Shown here: positions 1 through 7,010 of the stretch, piece by piece
Position numbering within the stretch: the stretch's first letter is position 1
Layout: each line of letters begins with the position of its first letter
Assembly (NCBI GenBank): GCA_949289345.1
Contig: CASENS010000008.1
Location: 21,198-85,197, forward strand
Source: an uncultured Bacteroides sp.
GTDB lineage: Bacteria; Bacteroidota; Bacteroidia; Bacteroidales; Bacteroidaceae
Length of the DNA: 64,000 nt
Reading direction: 5' to 3'
Notes under the pieces: generated by a model
The model's input: the letters and a program-made list of their open reading frames with translations, nothing else
What the model was told of the DNA's origin: nothing
Database searches by the model: none
Translations under genes and position numbers: made by a program

Positions 1-465
1 AGAGTCCAGTTTGGGCAGCATATTTTCTATTTGCGGAACCATTTTGCCTACTTTCTCCATCATGCCGTTGTTCAGGTTTCCGGGAATAGTGTCGCCTATT
101 TCATGACGTTCGCGTGGGTTATTGGCCAAAAGCAGGTTCATTCGTACGCCTCCTAACATTTCGGCGGCCAGTTCGGCACAGCTTCCTTTCGGGATGCGCA
201 GGTCGGGGTCCACATCAATTTCGGCCACAACATTCCCCGGATGTTCGTAGTCGTAGTAAAGTGCGCGCACGATGCCTACCGGATAACCGTCGGCGTAAAC
301 GGGGCTTGACTTGGTAAGCCCGTTGATGTTTTGGAACTGTACGTAGAAATAGCTTGCCGGTTTGAACAGGTGGATACCTTTCAGATAGTTGATGCCGTAT
401 ACCAATACGCATAGGGCGATGATGCCCGCAATGCCTATTTTGACTTCTTTTGTCATATACTTCAT
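1..465 (-). CDS. MCE-family (MlaD-like) lipid transport protein, C-terminus cut by window edge
   Basis: The reverse strand encodes 155 residues from an ATG at 465 to the left window edge without a stop. One N-terminal membrane helix (about residues 8-24, IGIAGIIALCVLVYGI) is followed by an MCE domain (about 36-120) with the family pattern FQNINGLTKSSPVYADGYPVG. MCE proteins form rings that carry phospholipids between inner and outer membrane, with the domain in the periplasm and the helix bound to an ABC permease. An in-frame ATG three codons later is an alternative start. The gene lies 18 bp after the amidase stop and is probably cotranscribed with it. Confidence 0.9.
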   Translation of the reverse strand, partial: MKYMTKEVKIGIAGIIALCVLVYGINYLKGIHLFKPASYFYVQFQNINGLTKSSPVYADGYPVGIVRALYYDYEHPGNVVAEIDVDPDLRIPKGSCAELAAEMLGGVRMNLLLANNPRERHEIGDTIPGNLNNGMMEKVGKMVPQIENMLPKLDS

Positions 466-483
466 GATGTTTCTTTTTTTATT

Positions 484-1644
484 TTATTGTTTCTTGTTAT
501 TGTTATACTCACGGATGGCGGTATCTATACTCATTTTCTTTCCATTTTTGAAGGCGATGATGAAAGGGCCTTTAAAACGGACGGAGAGTTTTTCTTTTAA
601 TTGTAGCATTTCATCGTAGTCGGCTGATGCGCCACAGGTGTATTTGTACATGCCGTTTTCACGGTAATATTCCACGTCTTTTACTCCTTTGAACTCGTCG
701 CTTCCTTGTGGTATCGGCCGGGTGGATGCCAATATCTGGACTTTGAATATGGGTGAGGATTGGGCCGGAGCTTTTTCTTCCCGCTCTTTGGGTGAAGACG
801 TTTTTTGTGGTATAGAGGAATGTGGGGTGTTGCCGGCAGGAGCTGATGTGCTTTCCCGTCGTGCCTCTTGCTCTTTTTTATAAGTAAGGAATGCGCGGTA
901 AATGCTTTGCGCTAAGGCGTTGCGGCCGTTTTCTGTATTCAGATAGCGCTCTTCTTCCGGTGTCGATATAAAGCCCAGTTCTACCAGGATGCTGGGCATG
1001 GCGCTGGCTTTCAGCACCAAAAAACCGGCCTGATGCACTCCTCTGTCGGTTCGTTTGGCGGTTTGTTGGAATTCTTTTTGCACCAACGAGGCCAAATGGA
1101 CGCTTTGCGACATGTATTTGTCTTGCATGAATTCAAAGATGATGTACGATTCCGCCGAGTTGGGGTTAAATCCCGCATAGCGTGTCTGGTAGTCGTCTTC
1201 GTACAGGATAACCGCATTTTCTCGTTTGGCCACTTCCAGGTTGGCGTCCGATTTTGCCAGACCTAATGTCCATGTCGAGGCTCCTTTGACCTTTCGGTTG
1301 CCGGCCAAAGAGTTGGTGTGGATGGAGATAAAGAGGTCGGCTTTGGCGTCGTTGGCTATTTCCGCCCGTCTTGCCAAGGGAACGAATATGTCACGGTCGC
1401 GTGTATAGATGACTTTTGTGTCCGTACAATTCTCCTTTATCAGCCGGCCAAGTTTTAAAGCTACGCCGAGGTTGATGTTTTTTTCTCGTGAGGTTTTCCC
1501 GACAGCTCCGGGGTCGTGTCCTCCATGTCCCGCATCAATGACTACCGTGAACTTCCTGGCCTGGGCTGATGCCGGGCAAAGAGGCAGCAGAAGTAGCGCG
1601 AAGCCAATCGTGATAAACGGTATGTGGAGTCTGTCCAATCTCAT
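484..1644 (-). CDS. N-acetylmuramoyl-L-alanine amidase (Amidase_3) with C-terminal SPOR-like domain
   Basis: This exported zinc amidase (386 aa) cuts the bond between MurNAc and the peptide stem in peptidoglycan, acting in daughter-cell separation and wall turnover. A signal peptide ends at PASAQA. The catalytic domain has the metal motif DAGHGGHDPG, then TRDRD, SIHTNS and the glutamate motif VELGFIS. A low-complexity linker leads to a C-terminal region (FKVQILAS..., YKYTCG) resembling a SPOR peptidoglycan-binding domain. The reading frame opens upstream to 1707, but the promoter box at 1664-1672 lies inside that extension, so the ATG at 1644 in front of the signal peptide is chosen. An MCE gene follows 18 bp later. 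Confidence 0.92.
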   Translation of the reverse strand: MRLDRLHIPFITIGFALLLLPLCPASAQARKFTVVIDAGHGGHDPGAVGKTSREKNINLGVALKLGRLIKENCTDTKVIYTRDRDIFVPLARRAEIANDAKADLFISIHTNSLAGNRKVKGASTWTLGLAKSDANLEVAKRENAVILYEDDYQTRYAGFNPNSAESYIIFEFMQDKYMSQSVHLASLVQKEFQQTAKRTDRGVHQAGFLVLKASAMPSILVELGFISTPEEERYLNTENGRNALAQSIYRAFLTYKKEQEARRESTSAPAGNTPHSSIPQKTSSPKEREEKAPAQSSPIFKVQILASTRPIPQGSDEFKGVKDVEYYRENGMYKYTCGASADYDEMLQLKEKLSVRFKGPFIIAFKNGKKMSIDTAIREYNNNKKQ

Positions 1645-1663
1645 ACATAATAGATAAAACTGT

Positions 1664-1672
1664 GCAAATGTA
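1664..1672 (-). promoter_or_regulatory. -7 promoter box for the amidase gene
   Basis: On the minus strand this reads TACATTTGC, matching the Bacteroidetes -7 consensus TAnnTTTGC. It sits about 20 nt before the amidase ATG and helps decide that start. Confidence 0.7.
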
Positions 1673-1777
1673 ATGCAATTTTGCGGAAAACCGAAAGTTC
1701 CCTCCAAGTTTTATTCATAAGCTTCTGCATCGTGTGCTAAATTCTTGCCGTTGTAATGTGCTTTTTGGGAAAAAAGC

Positions 1778-1786
1778 TATCTTTGC
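1778..1786 (+). promoter_or_regulatory. -7 promoter box for the BASS transporter
   Basis: TATCTTTGC matches TAnnTTTGC. It lies about 40 nt before the ATG at 1828 and inside the possible upstream extension of that frame, so it supports the internal start. Confidence 0.7.
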
Positions 1787-1827
1787 GCCTGTTTTCGGGG
1801 ATTGTATCCGTATTAACTTTAGACAAG

Positions 1828-2799
1828 ATGAATTGTTTGGTACGTTTTTTGAAGGACTGGACATTGCCGGTAGCCATGTTGGCTGGTACTGTCGCCTATT
1901 TTGTCTTTGCCAAGGTGCAGGTGTTGGCTCCGGCCAAGCCGTTTGTCAACGGAGTGGTGACTGTCCTTACTCCGTTTCTTATTTTTGCCCAGTTGCTTCT
2001 TACTTTTTGCAAGATGGAGGTGCGCGATTTGAAACCGAAAGCTTGGCATGGGTGGTTGTTGCTGTTTCAGACGGTAGCTTGTTTGGCGCTTGCCGCTTTG
2101 CTGGTGTTCTGTTCCATGGACGGGGTTTATCGCGAAGTGTTCGAAGGCGCCATGGTGTGTGTGATTTGTCCTACGGCTACGGCGGCGGCTGTCATTACGG
2201 GCAAATTGGGCGGAAGCGCCGCCAGTCTTACCACTTATACGCTGCTTTCCAACTTGCTGGCGGCTATGGCCGTCCCGTTGGTTTTCCCATGGGTCGAACC
2301 TCATGCCGATGTCTCTTTCTGGATTGCTTTTCTCAAGATATTGGGCAAGGTGTTCCCTCTGTTGCTCTGTCCTTTCTTTTTGGCTTTGCTGCTCCGCGCT
2401 TTTCTGCCTGGGGCGCATCGGTGGATGGCGGGCATGCATGGCGCGGCATTCTACCTGTGGGGGGTGGCGTTGGCCATTGTCTCCGGTCAGACGGTACGGT
2501 CGTTGGCAAACAGTTCTGCCCCCGTTTATGTGGAGGTGCTGGTTGCTTTGGCCGGGCTCGTGGCTTGTTGCGTTCAGTTCTGGTTGGGCAAGCGGATAGG
2601 CGGGCACTACGGAGAACGCGTCAGCGGCGGGCAGGCGTTGGGTCAGAAGAATACGGTTTTGGCTATCTGGATGGCTTATACCTATCTTAATCCCCTGTCT
2701 TCCGTAGGCCCGGGTTCGTATGTGCTTTGGCAGAACATCATCAACAGTTACCAGTTGTGGAAAAAGCGCAGGAAGGAACTTGCTACTTGTCCGTCATGA
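1828..2799 (+). CDS. BASS-family (bile acid:sodium symporter-like) transporter
   Basis: The 323-residue protein is almost entirely hydrophobic, with about ten predicted membrane helices and the BASS-type pattern of short polar breaks (ICPTATAAAVITGKLGG; QTVRSLANSS; GQKNTVLAIWMAYTY). Family members are inner-membrane secondary transporters for organic anions such as bile acids, pantothenate or keto acids; the substrate here cannot be read from sequence. The frame is open upstream, but the promoter box at 1778 and the ATG just before the first helix favour 1828. Its 3' end overlaps the convergent cysteine-desulfidase-like gene by 17 bp. Confidence 0.8.
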   Translation: MNCLVRFLKDWTLPVAMLAGTVAYFVFAKVQVLAPAKPFVNGVVTVLTPFLIFAQLLLTFCKMEVRDLKPKAWHGWLLLFQTVACLALAALLVFCSMDGVYREVFEGAMVCVICPTATAAAVITGKLGGSAASLTTYTLLSNLLAAMAVPLVFPWVEPHADVSFWIAFLKILGKVFPLLLCPFFLALLLRAFLPGAHRWMAGMHGAAFYLWGVALAIVSGQTVRSLANSSAPVYVEVLVALAGLVACCVQFWLGKRIGGHYGERVSGGQALGQKNTVLAIWMAYTYLNPLSSVGPGSYVLWQNIINSYQLWKKRRKELATCPS

Positions 2800-4069
2800 T
2801 GTCCAGCACCAGACGGTCGGTTTCGTTCATGCCTTGCGAGCCGATGCGGGTCAGGTTGCGGATGCTTTTGTCCACGTCTTCATCAATGATGCCTTCCACG
2901 GATGTGACATGGCGGTTCTCCATGGCCATGATGGCCGAAAGGACGGCGGTCGATACACCGGTGGTGACTTTTAGGGCGCAACTGGGCTTGGCTCCGTCGC
3001 ATATCATGCCGGTCAGGTTGGCTATCATGTTTTGCACGGCGTACGTTATCTGTCGGTAGGTGCCGCCCATCAGCCATGTGATGCCGCAACTGGAACCGGT
3101 GGCGGCCACTACGCATCCGCACAGGGCGGACAGGCGTCCCAAACTCTCTTTGATGTAAATGACGGTCAGGTGGCTTAGGGTCAAGGCGCGTATCAGTTCT
3201 TCTTCGCTTTTCCCGTTTTCGTCCGCATATACCACCACAGGTACGGTGGCCGCTATGCCTTGGTTGCCGCTTCCGGAGTTGCTCATGACGGGTATCATGG
3301 CGCCGGCCATGCGGGCGTCGCAGGCTCCCGATGTGTAGGACAGGATGTGCGAGAATACGCTGTCGCCCATAATTTTATGCTCGTACGTGCCGCGGAGCAT
3401 TTTCCCTAACCCGTGTCCGTAGTTTCCCTGGAAGGAGCGCTCGGCCGCCGCCTTGTTCACCCGTGCCGTTTTGAGGATGAAGCGGATTTCGTCCAGTGGG
3501 GCGGTCATGGCAAAATCGTACACTTTGCGCAGGGTCAGTTCGGGAATTTCCGCCTCCTCGCTCGTCTCGGACGCTTTCGCGCGTTTGTCCAGCAGCACTT
3601 CTTTTCCTCGTGCCACGTAGACGAACGTGGTGTGTCCGCCTGCAATGACGGCTGTCGCTTTGTCCGCTCCCGCTTCACAGTTCGCTTCTATATAGAGTTT
3701 TTCTTCGATGTCCGGTTTCAGCGAAATGCTGATGCGCTTTTCGCCAAGGAAAGACTTGCCCTCCTCCACGGATTGTGGCGTGCAATCCTTTAGCACTTCC
3801 AGCTGGTAAGCCGATTTTCCTATCAGCGCCCCTAACGCGATGGCGATAGGAAGACCTATCATGCCTGTACCGGGAATGCCCACGCCCATGGCGTTCTTTA
3901 GGATGTTCGCACTGAGTTGTACATTGATTTTCTCCGGTTTCATGCCTAATGTTTCCGTGGCTTTAGCCACGCAGAGGGCCACTGCGATGGGTTCCGTACA
4001 TCCGATGGCGGGCACTACCTCGCGCTTCATCAGGGCGATAATCTGCTTCCGTTCTGTTTCGTTTGTCAT
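2783..4069 (-). CDS. UPF0597 / CyuA-like L-cysteine desulfidase or serine dehydratase alpha-like enzyme
   Basis: The 428-residue cytoplasmic protein belongs to the UPF0597 (YhaM/CyuA) family, related to the alpha part of iron-sulfur L-serine dehydratase. Characterised relatives break L-cysteine into pyruvate, ammonia and sulfide using a [4Fe-4S] cluster. Visible hallmarks are PAIGCTEPIA near the N-terminus (Cys24), SNSGSGNQGIAAT, and the cysteine-containing patches ALCGCVVAATGSSCG and ICDGAKPSC. Length fits the family. A -7 box lies 24 nt upstream. Sulfide release from cysteine would fit a gut anaerobe, but serine dehydratase activity is also possible. Confidence 0.82.
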   Translation of the reverse strand: MTNETERKQIIALMKREVVPAIGCTEPIAVALCVAKATETLGMKPEKINVQLSANILKNAMGVGIPGTGMIGLPIAIALGALIGKSAYQLEVLKDCTPQSVEEGKSFLGEKRISISLKPDIEEKLYIEANCEAGADKATAVIAGGHTTFVYVARGKEVLLDKRAKASETSEEAEIPELTLRKVYDFAMTAPLDEIRFILKTARVNKAAAERSFQGNYGHGLGKMLRGTYEHKIMGDSVFSHILSYTSGACDARMAGAMIPVMSNSGSGNQGIAATVPVVVYADENGKSEEELIRALTLSHLTVIYIKESLGRLSALCGCVVAATGSSCGITWLMGGTYRQITYAVQNMIANLTGMICDGAKPSCALKVTTGVSTAVLSAIMAMENRHVTSVEGIIDEDVDKSIRNLTRIGSQGMNETDRLVLDIMTDK

Positions 4070-4092
4070 TTTGTCATTTGTTTAAGTCTGCG

Positions 4093-4101
4093 GCAAAGGT
4101 A
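4093..4101 (-). promoter_or_regulatory. -7 promoter box for the UPF0597 gene
   Basis: The minus strand reads TACCTTTGC, a consensus TAnnTTTGC box, 24 nt before the start codon. Confidence 0.7.
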
Positions 4102-4181
4102 TAAAAAACGTTTTATTGTGCAAATAGTCAGAACGAAGAAAATCTTCCTTGAATAATTCCTTATAATTCAAAAAAGAAACG

Positions 4182-4190
4182 TACCTTTGC
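4182..4190 (+). promoter_or_regulatory. -7 promoter box for the PCMD lipoprotein operon
   Basis: TACCTTTGC matches the consensus. Transcription from here would give a roughly 80-nt 5' leader before the ATG at 4278. Confidence 0.65.
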
Positions 4191-4211
4191 GCGTTGTTGT
4201 TTATATTACAT

Positions 4212-4226
4212 AAGTGAACAAAATTA
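4212..4226. repeat. Solitary match to the end of the 367-bp inverted-repeat element
   Basis: AAGTGAACAAAATTA is identical to 15 of the 18 bases of the right terminal inverted repeat of the elements at 16267-16633 and 42501-42867. No second end or internal element sequence is seen nearby, so this may be a relic or chance. Confidence 0.3.
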
Positions 4227-4277
4227 TCATTTAGTATAAAGTAAATCAGATTAGTTACTTACATTATTATAATTTCT

Positions 4278-5432
4278 ATGAGGTTCAGACATTTCTTGCC
4301 TTGCTGCCTGCTTGCGGCGGCATTGGCTTCATGTATCGGAGACGAGGCGCCCAACAAAGAGGCGGCCATCGATGCGTGTACAGGAACGGATGTGCAGTTC
4401 ACCAACGCAATGGCCAGCAGCCGCGGTTTCAATATCTATGTCAACCGTGGAGCCGACTTGGCCGCCCAGTATCTGACGTTCACCATCCCCGAAGGGGCCA
4501 CTATCGCCACACGTGAAGCGGCTGAGGGCGATACGCCTTTCACCCCGAACGAGGACGGTTCGTATAGCGCCACGCTGAATTTTGACAATGATGGGTTCAA
4601 CCGTCTGTTGACCGTTACGTCGGAAGACGGAGCCAACCAGGTCACTTATCTCATTCAGCTCATTCAGATGGAATTGCCTGTGGAGTTCCATTTCGAGCGT
4701 TTGCAGGAGACCAGCCAGGCCTATCACATCCTGTTGGAGGAAGAGGCGATGACCACCGACGGTTTGCAGCGCATCCTGCAATGGTGCAGCGGCAATCCGG
4801 GGTTTGAACTGACCAAAGTGGCGGACGGTCCCCTTGACTATCCTACGGTACAGGTCGAAAACGGTTATGTAGGGCGGTGTGCCAAGCTGGAAACGCGCGC
4901 TACAGGCGATTTTGGCGCCATGGTGCAGATGTACATTGCTGCAGGCAATCTTTTCATCGGTTCGTTCGATTTGAGCAACGCCCTTAATGACGCGTTGGCT
5001 TCCACCCGTTTCGGCGTCCAGTTTTATCAAAAGCCCGTCAGTTTGAAAGGATATTATAAGTATGAGAGGGGGGAAGAGTTCACCGAGAACGGACAGGTGG
5101 TGGAAGGCAGGCAGGACTCTTTTGACATTTACGCCATGCTGTACGAGGCCGATGACCCTTCGTTCATGCTGGATGGCGCGAATGGCAAGACCGATGGCAG
5201 CATTGTGCTGCTGGCCGCGATTGATCAGGCCGAAGCTTTGGAAACGGACACCTGGACGGAATTCGACATACCCTTTGTTTCCATGAATGGCAAGACGGTG
5301 GACATGCAGAAATTGAGTGAGGGCAAATACAAGCTGGGCGTCGTGTTTTCGTCAAGCATAGAAGGCAATTACTTCAAAGGGGCGGTAGGAAGCACGTTAT
5401 GGATAGACGAGGTGGAATTGGTTTGCGAATAA
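4278..5432 (+). CDS. PCMD-domain (putative carbohydrate metabolism) lipoprotein
   Basis: A 384-residue lipoprotein: the signal peptide ends in the lipobox LAAALASC (Cys18), so it is exported and lipid-anchored. The first 120 residues form a small Ig-like region (FTIPEGATI..., VTSEDGANQVTYLIQ). The C-terminal 230 residues resemble the PCMD domain found in Bacteroides surface lipoproteins (EFHFE at its start, LKGYYKYERGEEF, GKYKLGVVFSSS, LWIDEVEL at the end). PCMD proteins usually sit in surface glycan-use loci, but no enzymatic role is established. An outer-membrane barrel gene follows 20 bp after the stop, probably in one operon. Confidence 0.75.
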   Translation: MRFRHFLPCCLLAAALASCIGDEAPNKEAAIDACTGTDVQFTNAMASSRGFNIYVNRGADLAAQYLTFTIPEGATIATREAAEGDTPFTPNEDGSYSATLNFDNDGFNRLLTVTSEDGANQVTYLIQLIQMELPVEFHFERLQETSQAYHILLEEEAMTTDGLQRILQWCSGNPGFELTKVADGPLDYPTVQVENGYVGRCAKLETRATGDFGAMVQMYIAAGNLFIGSFDLSNALNDALASTRFGVQFYQKPVSLKGYYKYERGEEFTENGQVVEGRQDSFDIYAMLYEADDPSFMLDGANGKTDGSIVLLAAIDQAEALETDTWTEFDIPFVSMNGKTVDMQKLSEGKYKLGVVFSSSIEGNYFKGAVGSTLWIDEVELVCE

Positions 5433-5452
5433 TGACATTAAAACAGAAGACA

Positions 5453-6247
5453 ATGAAGACAAGGATATACAGCATACTTCTTATGGCGCTCTTGCTGGTG
5501 AGTGCCACCGGCCTGCAGGCGCAGGAAGAACGGAATAAGGGCATCATCCAGTCCTATCTGCGTGGCTGGGAATATGGGTTGAAGGCCGGGTTCAGCATAG
5601 GAGGCACTTCGCCTCTGCCCTTGCCGGAAGAAATTCGGGGCATCAACAGCTTCCGTCCGGGTGGCGTGGCCATTGCCATTGAAGGCAATTCCACGAAGTG
5701 GTTCGACAAGGAAAAAAAGTGGGGGCTCACTATCGGTGTGCGTCTGGAAAGCAAAAAGATGTCTACGGATGCCAAGGTAAAGAATTACAGTATGGAAATC
5801 ATCAACGCTTCCAACGGGCGCTCTCTGCCGGGGTTGTGGACCGGCAACGTGAAGACGGAAGTGAACAATTCGTATCTCACCGTACCCTTGCTGGCAAGTT
5901 ACCGCGTCAGCAAACGTTGGAAGGTGCTGGCAGGTCCGTATTTCTCGTACATGATAGACGGGAACTTTTCCGGTCATGTCTACGAAGGACACCTGCGTAC
6001 GCCCGACGCTACAGGACAACGCATTGACTTTACGGGCGAGAGCATTGCCACTTACGACTTTTCCGATGACTTGCGCAAGTTCCAATGGGGTGTGCAGGTG
6101 GGCGGTGAGTGGCGTGCCTTCAAGCATCTGGATGTTTTTGCCGACTTGACGTGGGGATTGAACGACATCTTTCAAAAAGATTTCCAGACCATTACTTTCG
6201 CCATGTACCCCATTTATTTGAATGTAGGTTTCGGGTATTCATTTTGA
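5453..6247 (+). CDS. Outer-membrane beta-barrel protein (PorT/OMP_b-brl type)
   Basis: The 264-residue protein has a signal peptide ending LQAQ. Alternating hydrophobic strands follow with aromatic girdles (YGLKAGFSIG, WGLTIGVRLESKK, YLTVPLLASYRVSKRWKVLAGPYFSYMIDG) and a terminal strand ending in aromatic residues (LNVGFGYSF), typical of outer-membrane barrels assembled by BAM. The frame is open upstream into the previous gene; the ATG at 5453 directly before the signal peptide is chosen. The partner PCMD lipoprotein suggests a surface complex of unknown ligand. Confidence 0.78.
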   Translation: MKTRIYSILLMALLLVSATGLQAQEERNKGIIQSYLRGWEYGLKAGFSIGGTSPLPLPEEIRGINSFRPGGVAIAIEGNSTKWFDKEKKWGLTIGVRLESKKMSTDAKVKNYSMEIINASNGRSLPGLWTGNVKTEVNNSYLTVPLLASYRVSKRWKVLAGPYFSYMIDGNFSGHVYEGHLRTPDATGQRIDFTGESIATYDFSDDLRKFQWGVQVGGEWRAFKHLDVFADLTWGLNDIFQKDFQTITFAMYPIYLNVGFGYSF

Positions 6248-6378
6248 CGGGCTTGGATACCGCTTCTTTGCATGAAAAAGCTGTGGCCTTATCCCCTTTG
6301 TGTCGCGCTCACGGATGGATAAAAACGCTGAAACGCAAAAAAAATCGCGTTTTTATTTTGAGATTTCAAAGAAAGCTG

Positions 6379-6387
6379 TACCTTTGC
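6379..6387 (+). promoter_or_regulatory. -7 promoter box for tRNA-Thr
   Basis: TACCTTTGC matches TAnnTTTGC and lies about 22 nt before the mature tRNA. A TTTG at 6357-6360 stands 18 nt upstream, close to the usual 19-21 nt spacing. Confidence 0.7.
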
Positions 6388-6408
6388 ACCCGGTTTAAGA
6401 AAACCCCT

Positions 6409-6481
<73 letters not shown>

Positions 6482-6788
6482 CAAAAGGCAAAAGCTCTTG
6501 ACAAGCTGTCATTTACATAATAAGTTTTTTCTACTCGATTGAAGTCCTTTTTCAAATCTTGTCCGTCAGTGGGCAAAATCACTTATCCGAAACTTATCCT
6601 TTAATCCAATCGACAGCCGTTCTTATACTTCGTGCGGTATATATTTCGCGTTTGTCATTCCGGGGGCGTGGTGATGAATCTCCCAAATGCGTCTGCGTGG
6701 GTGCAGGTTCCTTCGCGTTGTTTGGGATGACAGCGCTAAATACACATTTTGATATCCGCCGCCCTACACTTGTTTCATGAATACGAAT
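6482..6788. other. Gap between tRNA-Thr and the CRISPR locus; no gene, one dispersed palindrome
   Basis: No credible reading frame is present. At 6653-6732 the sequence is bounded by TGTCATTCC and its near-complement GGGATGACA, an 80-bp palindromic intergenic repeat of the kind scattered in Bacteroidales genomes, with internal hairpins. No copy of the tRNA 3' end that would mark an attachment site was seen. Confidence 0.45.
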
Positions 6789-6817
6789 AAAAAAATCCCC
6801 CGTTGAAGGACGAGGGA
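6789..6817 (-). terminator. Intrinsic terminator of the tracrRNA
   Basis: On the minus strand TCCCTCGT and ACGGGGGA form an 8-bp stem with one G-T pair and a 6-nt loop, followed by seven T (6795-6789). Confidence 0.85.
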
Positions 6818-6870
6818 ACCTAATGTTTTCACAACGGAATAATCCTTATTGTGATTTGCTTCAAATTAGT
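6789..6870 (-). ncRNA. tracrRNA of the type II-C CRISPR system
   Basis: The minus strand at 6849-6871 is complementary to the first part of the CRISPR repeat in crRNA sense: 22 of 23 positions match, with one T missing in a run. Transcription from the promoter at 6875-6905 would start at or just inside this anti-repeat. It would run about 80 nt through a tail with small stems (AAGGATTATTCC) to an intrinsic terminator (stem 6796-6803/6810-6817, then seven T). It would pair with pre-crRNA, be cut by RNase III and bind Cas9. It is divergent from cas9. Confidence 0.88.
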
Positions 6871-6874
6871 ACCG

Positions 6875-6905
6875 CAAAGGTAATTAAAAAAGTGAAAAAG
6901 ACAAA
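6875..6905 (-). promoter_or_regulatory. Full -33/-7 promoter of the tracrRNA
   Basis: The minus strand reads TTTG (6905-6902), a 19-nt spacer, then TACCTTTG (6882-6875). This is an exact match to the Bacteroidetes promoter TTTG-N19-TAnnTTTG. Confidence 0.85.
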
Positions 6906-6985
6906 TTATTGCAGAGAAAATGAACTGAATAAACAAATTTTTAAAATTTATTCTCTTTGACGAATGACTTTTAATTTGTAAATAT

Positions 6986-6993
6986 TATCTTTG
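6986..6993 (+). promoter_or_regulatory. -7 promoter box for the cas9-cas1-cas2 operon
   Basis: TATCTTTG matches the -7 consensus 17 nt before the cas9 ATG, giving a very short leader. No well-placed -33 TTTG is seen, so the promoter may be weak. Confidence 0.6.
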
Positions 6994-7010
6994 GGAAAAA
7001 ATATAAAATT

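Noticed and set aside
1734-2690. 318-codon frame overlapping the BASS transporter in another frame
   Set aside because: Its translation is rich in Cys, Gly and Arg without family motifs, while the frame at 1828-2799 gives a regular ten-helix transporter.
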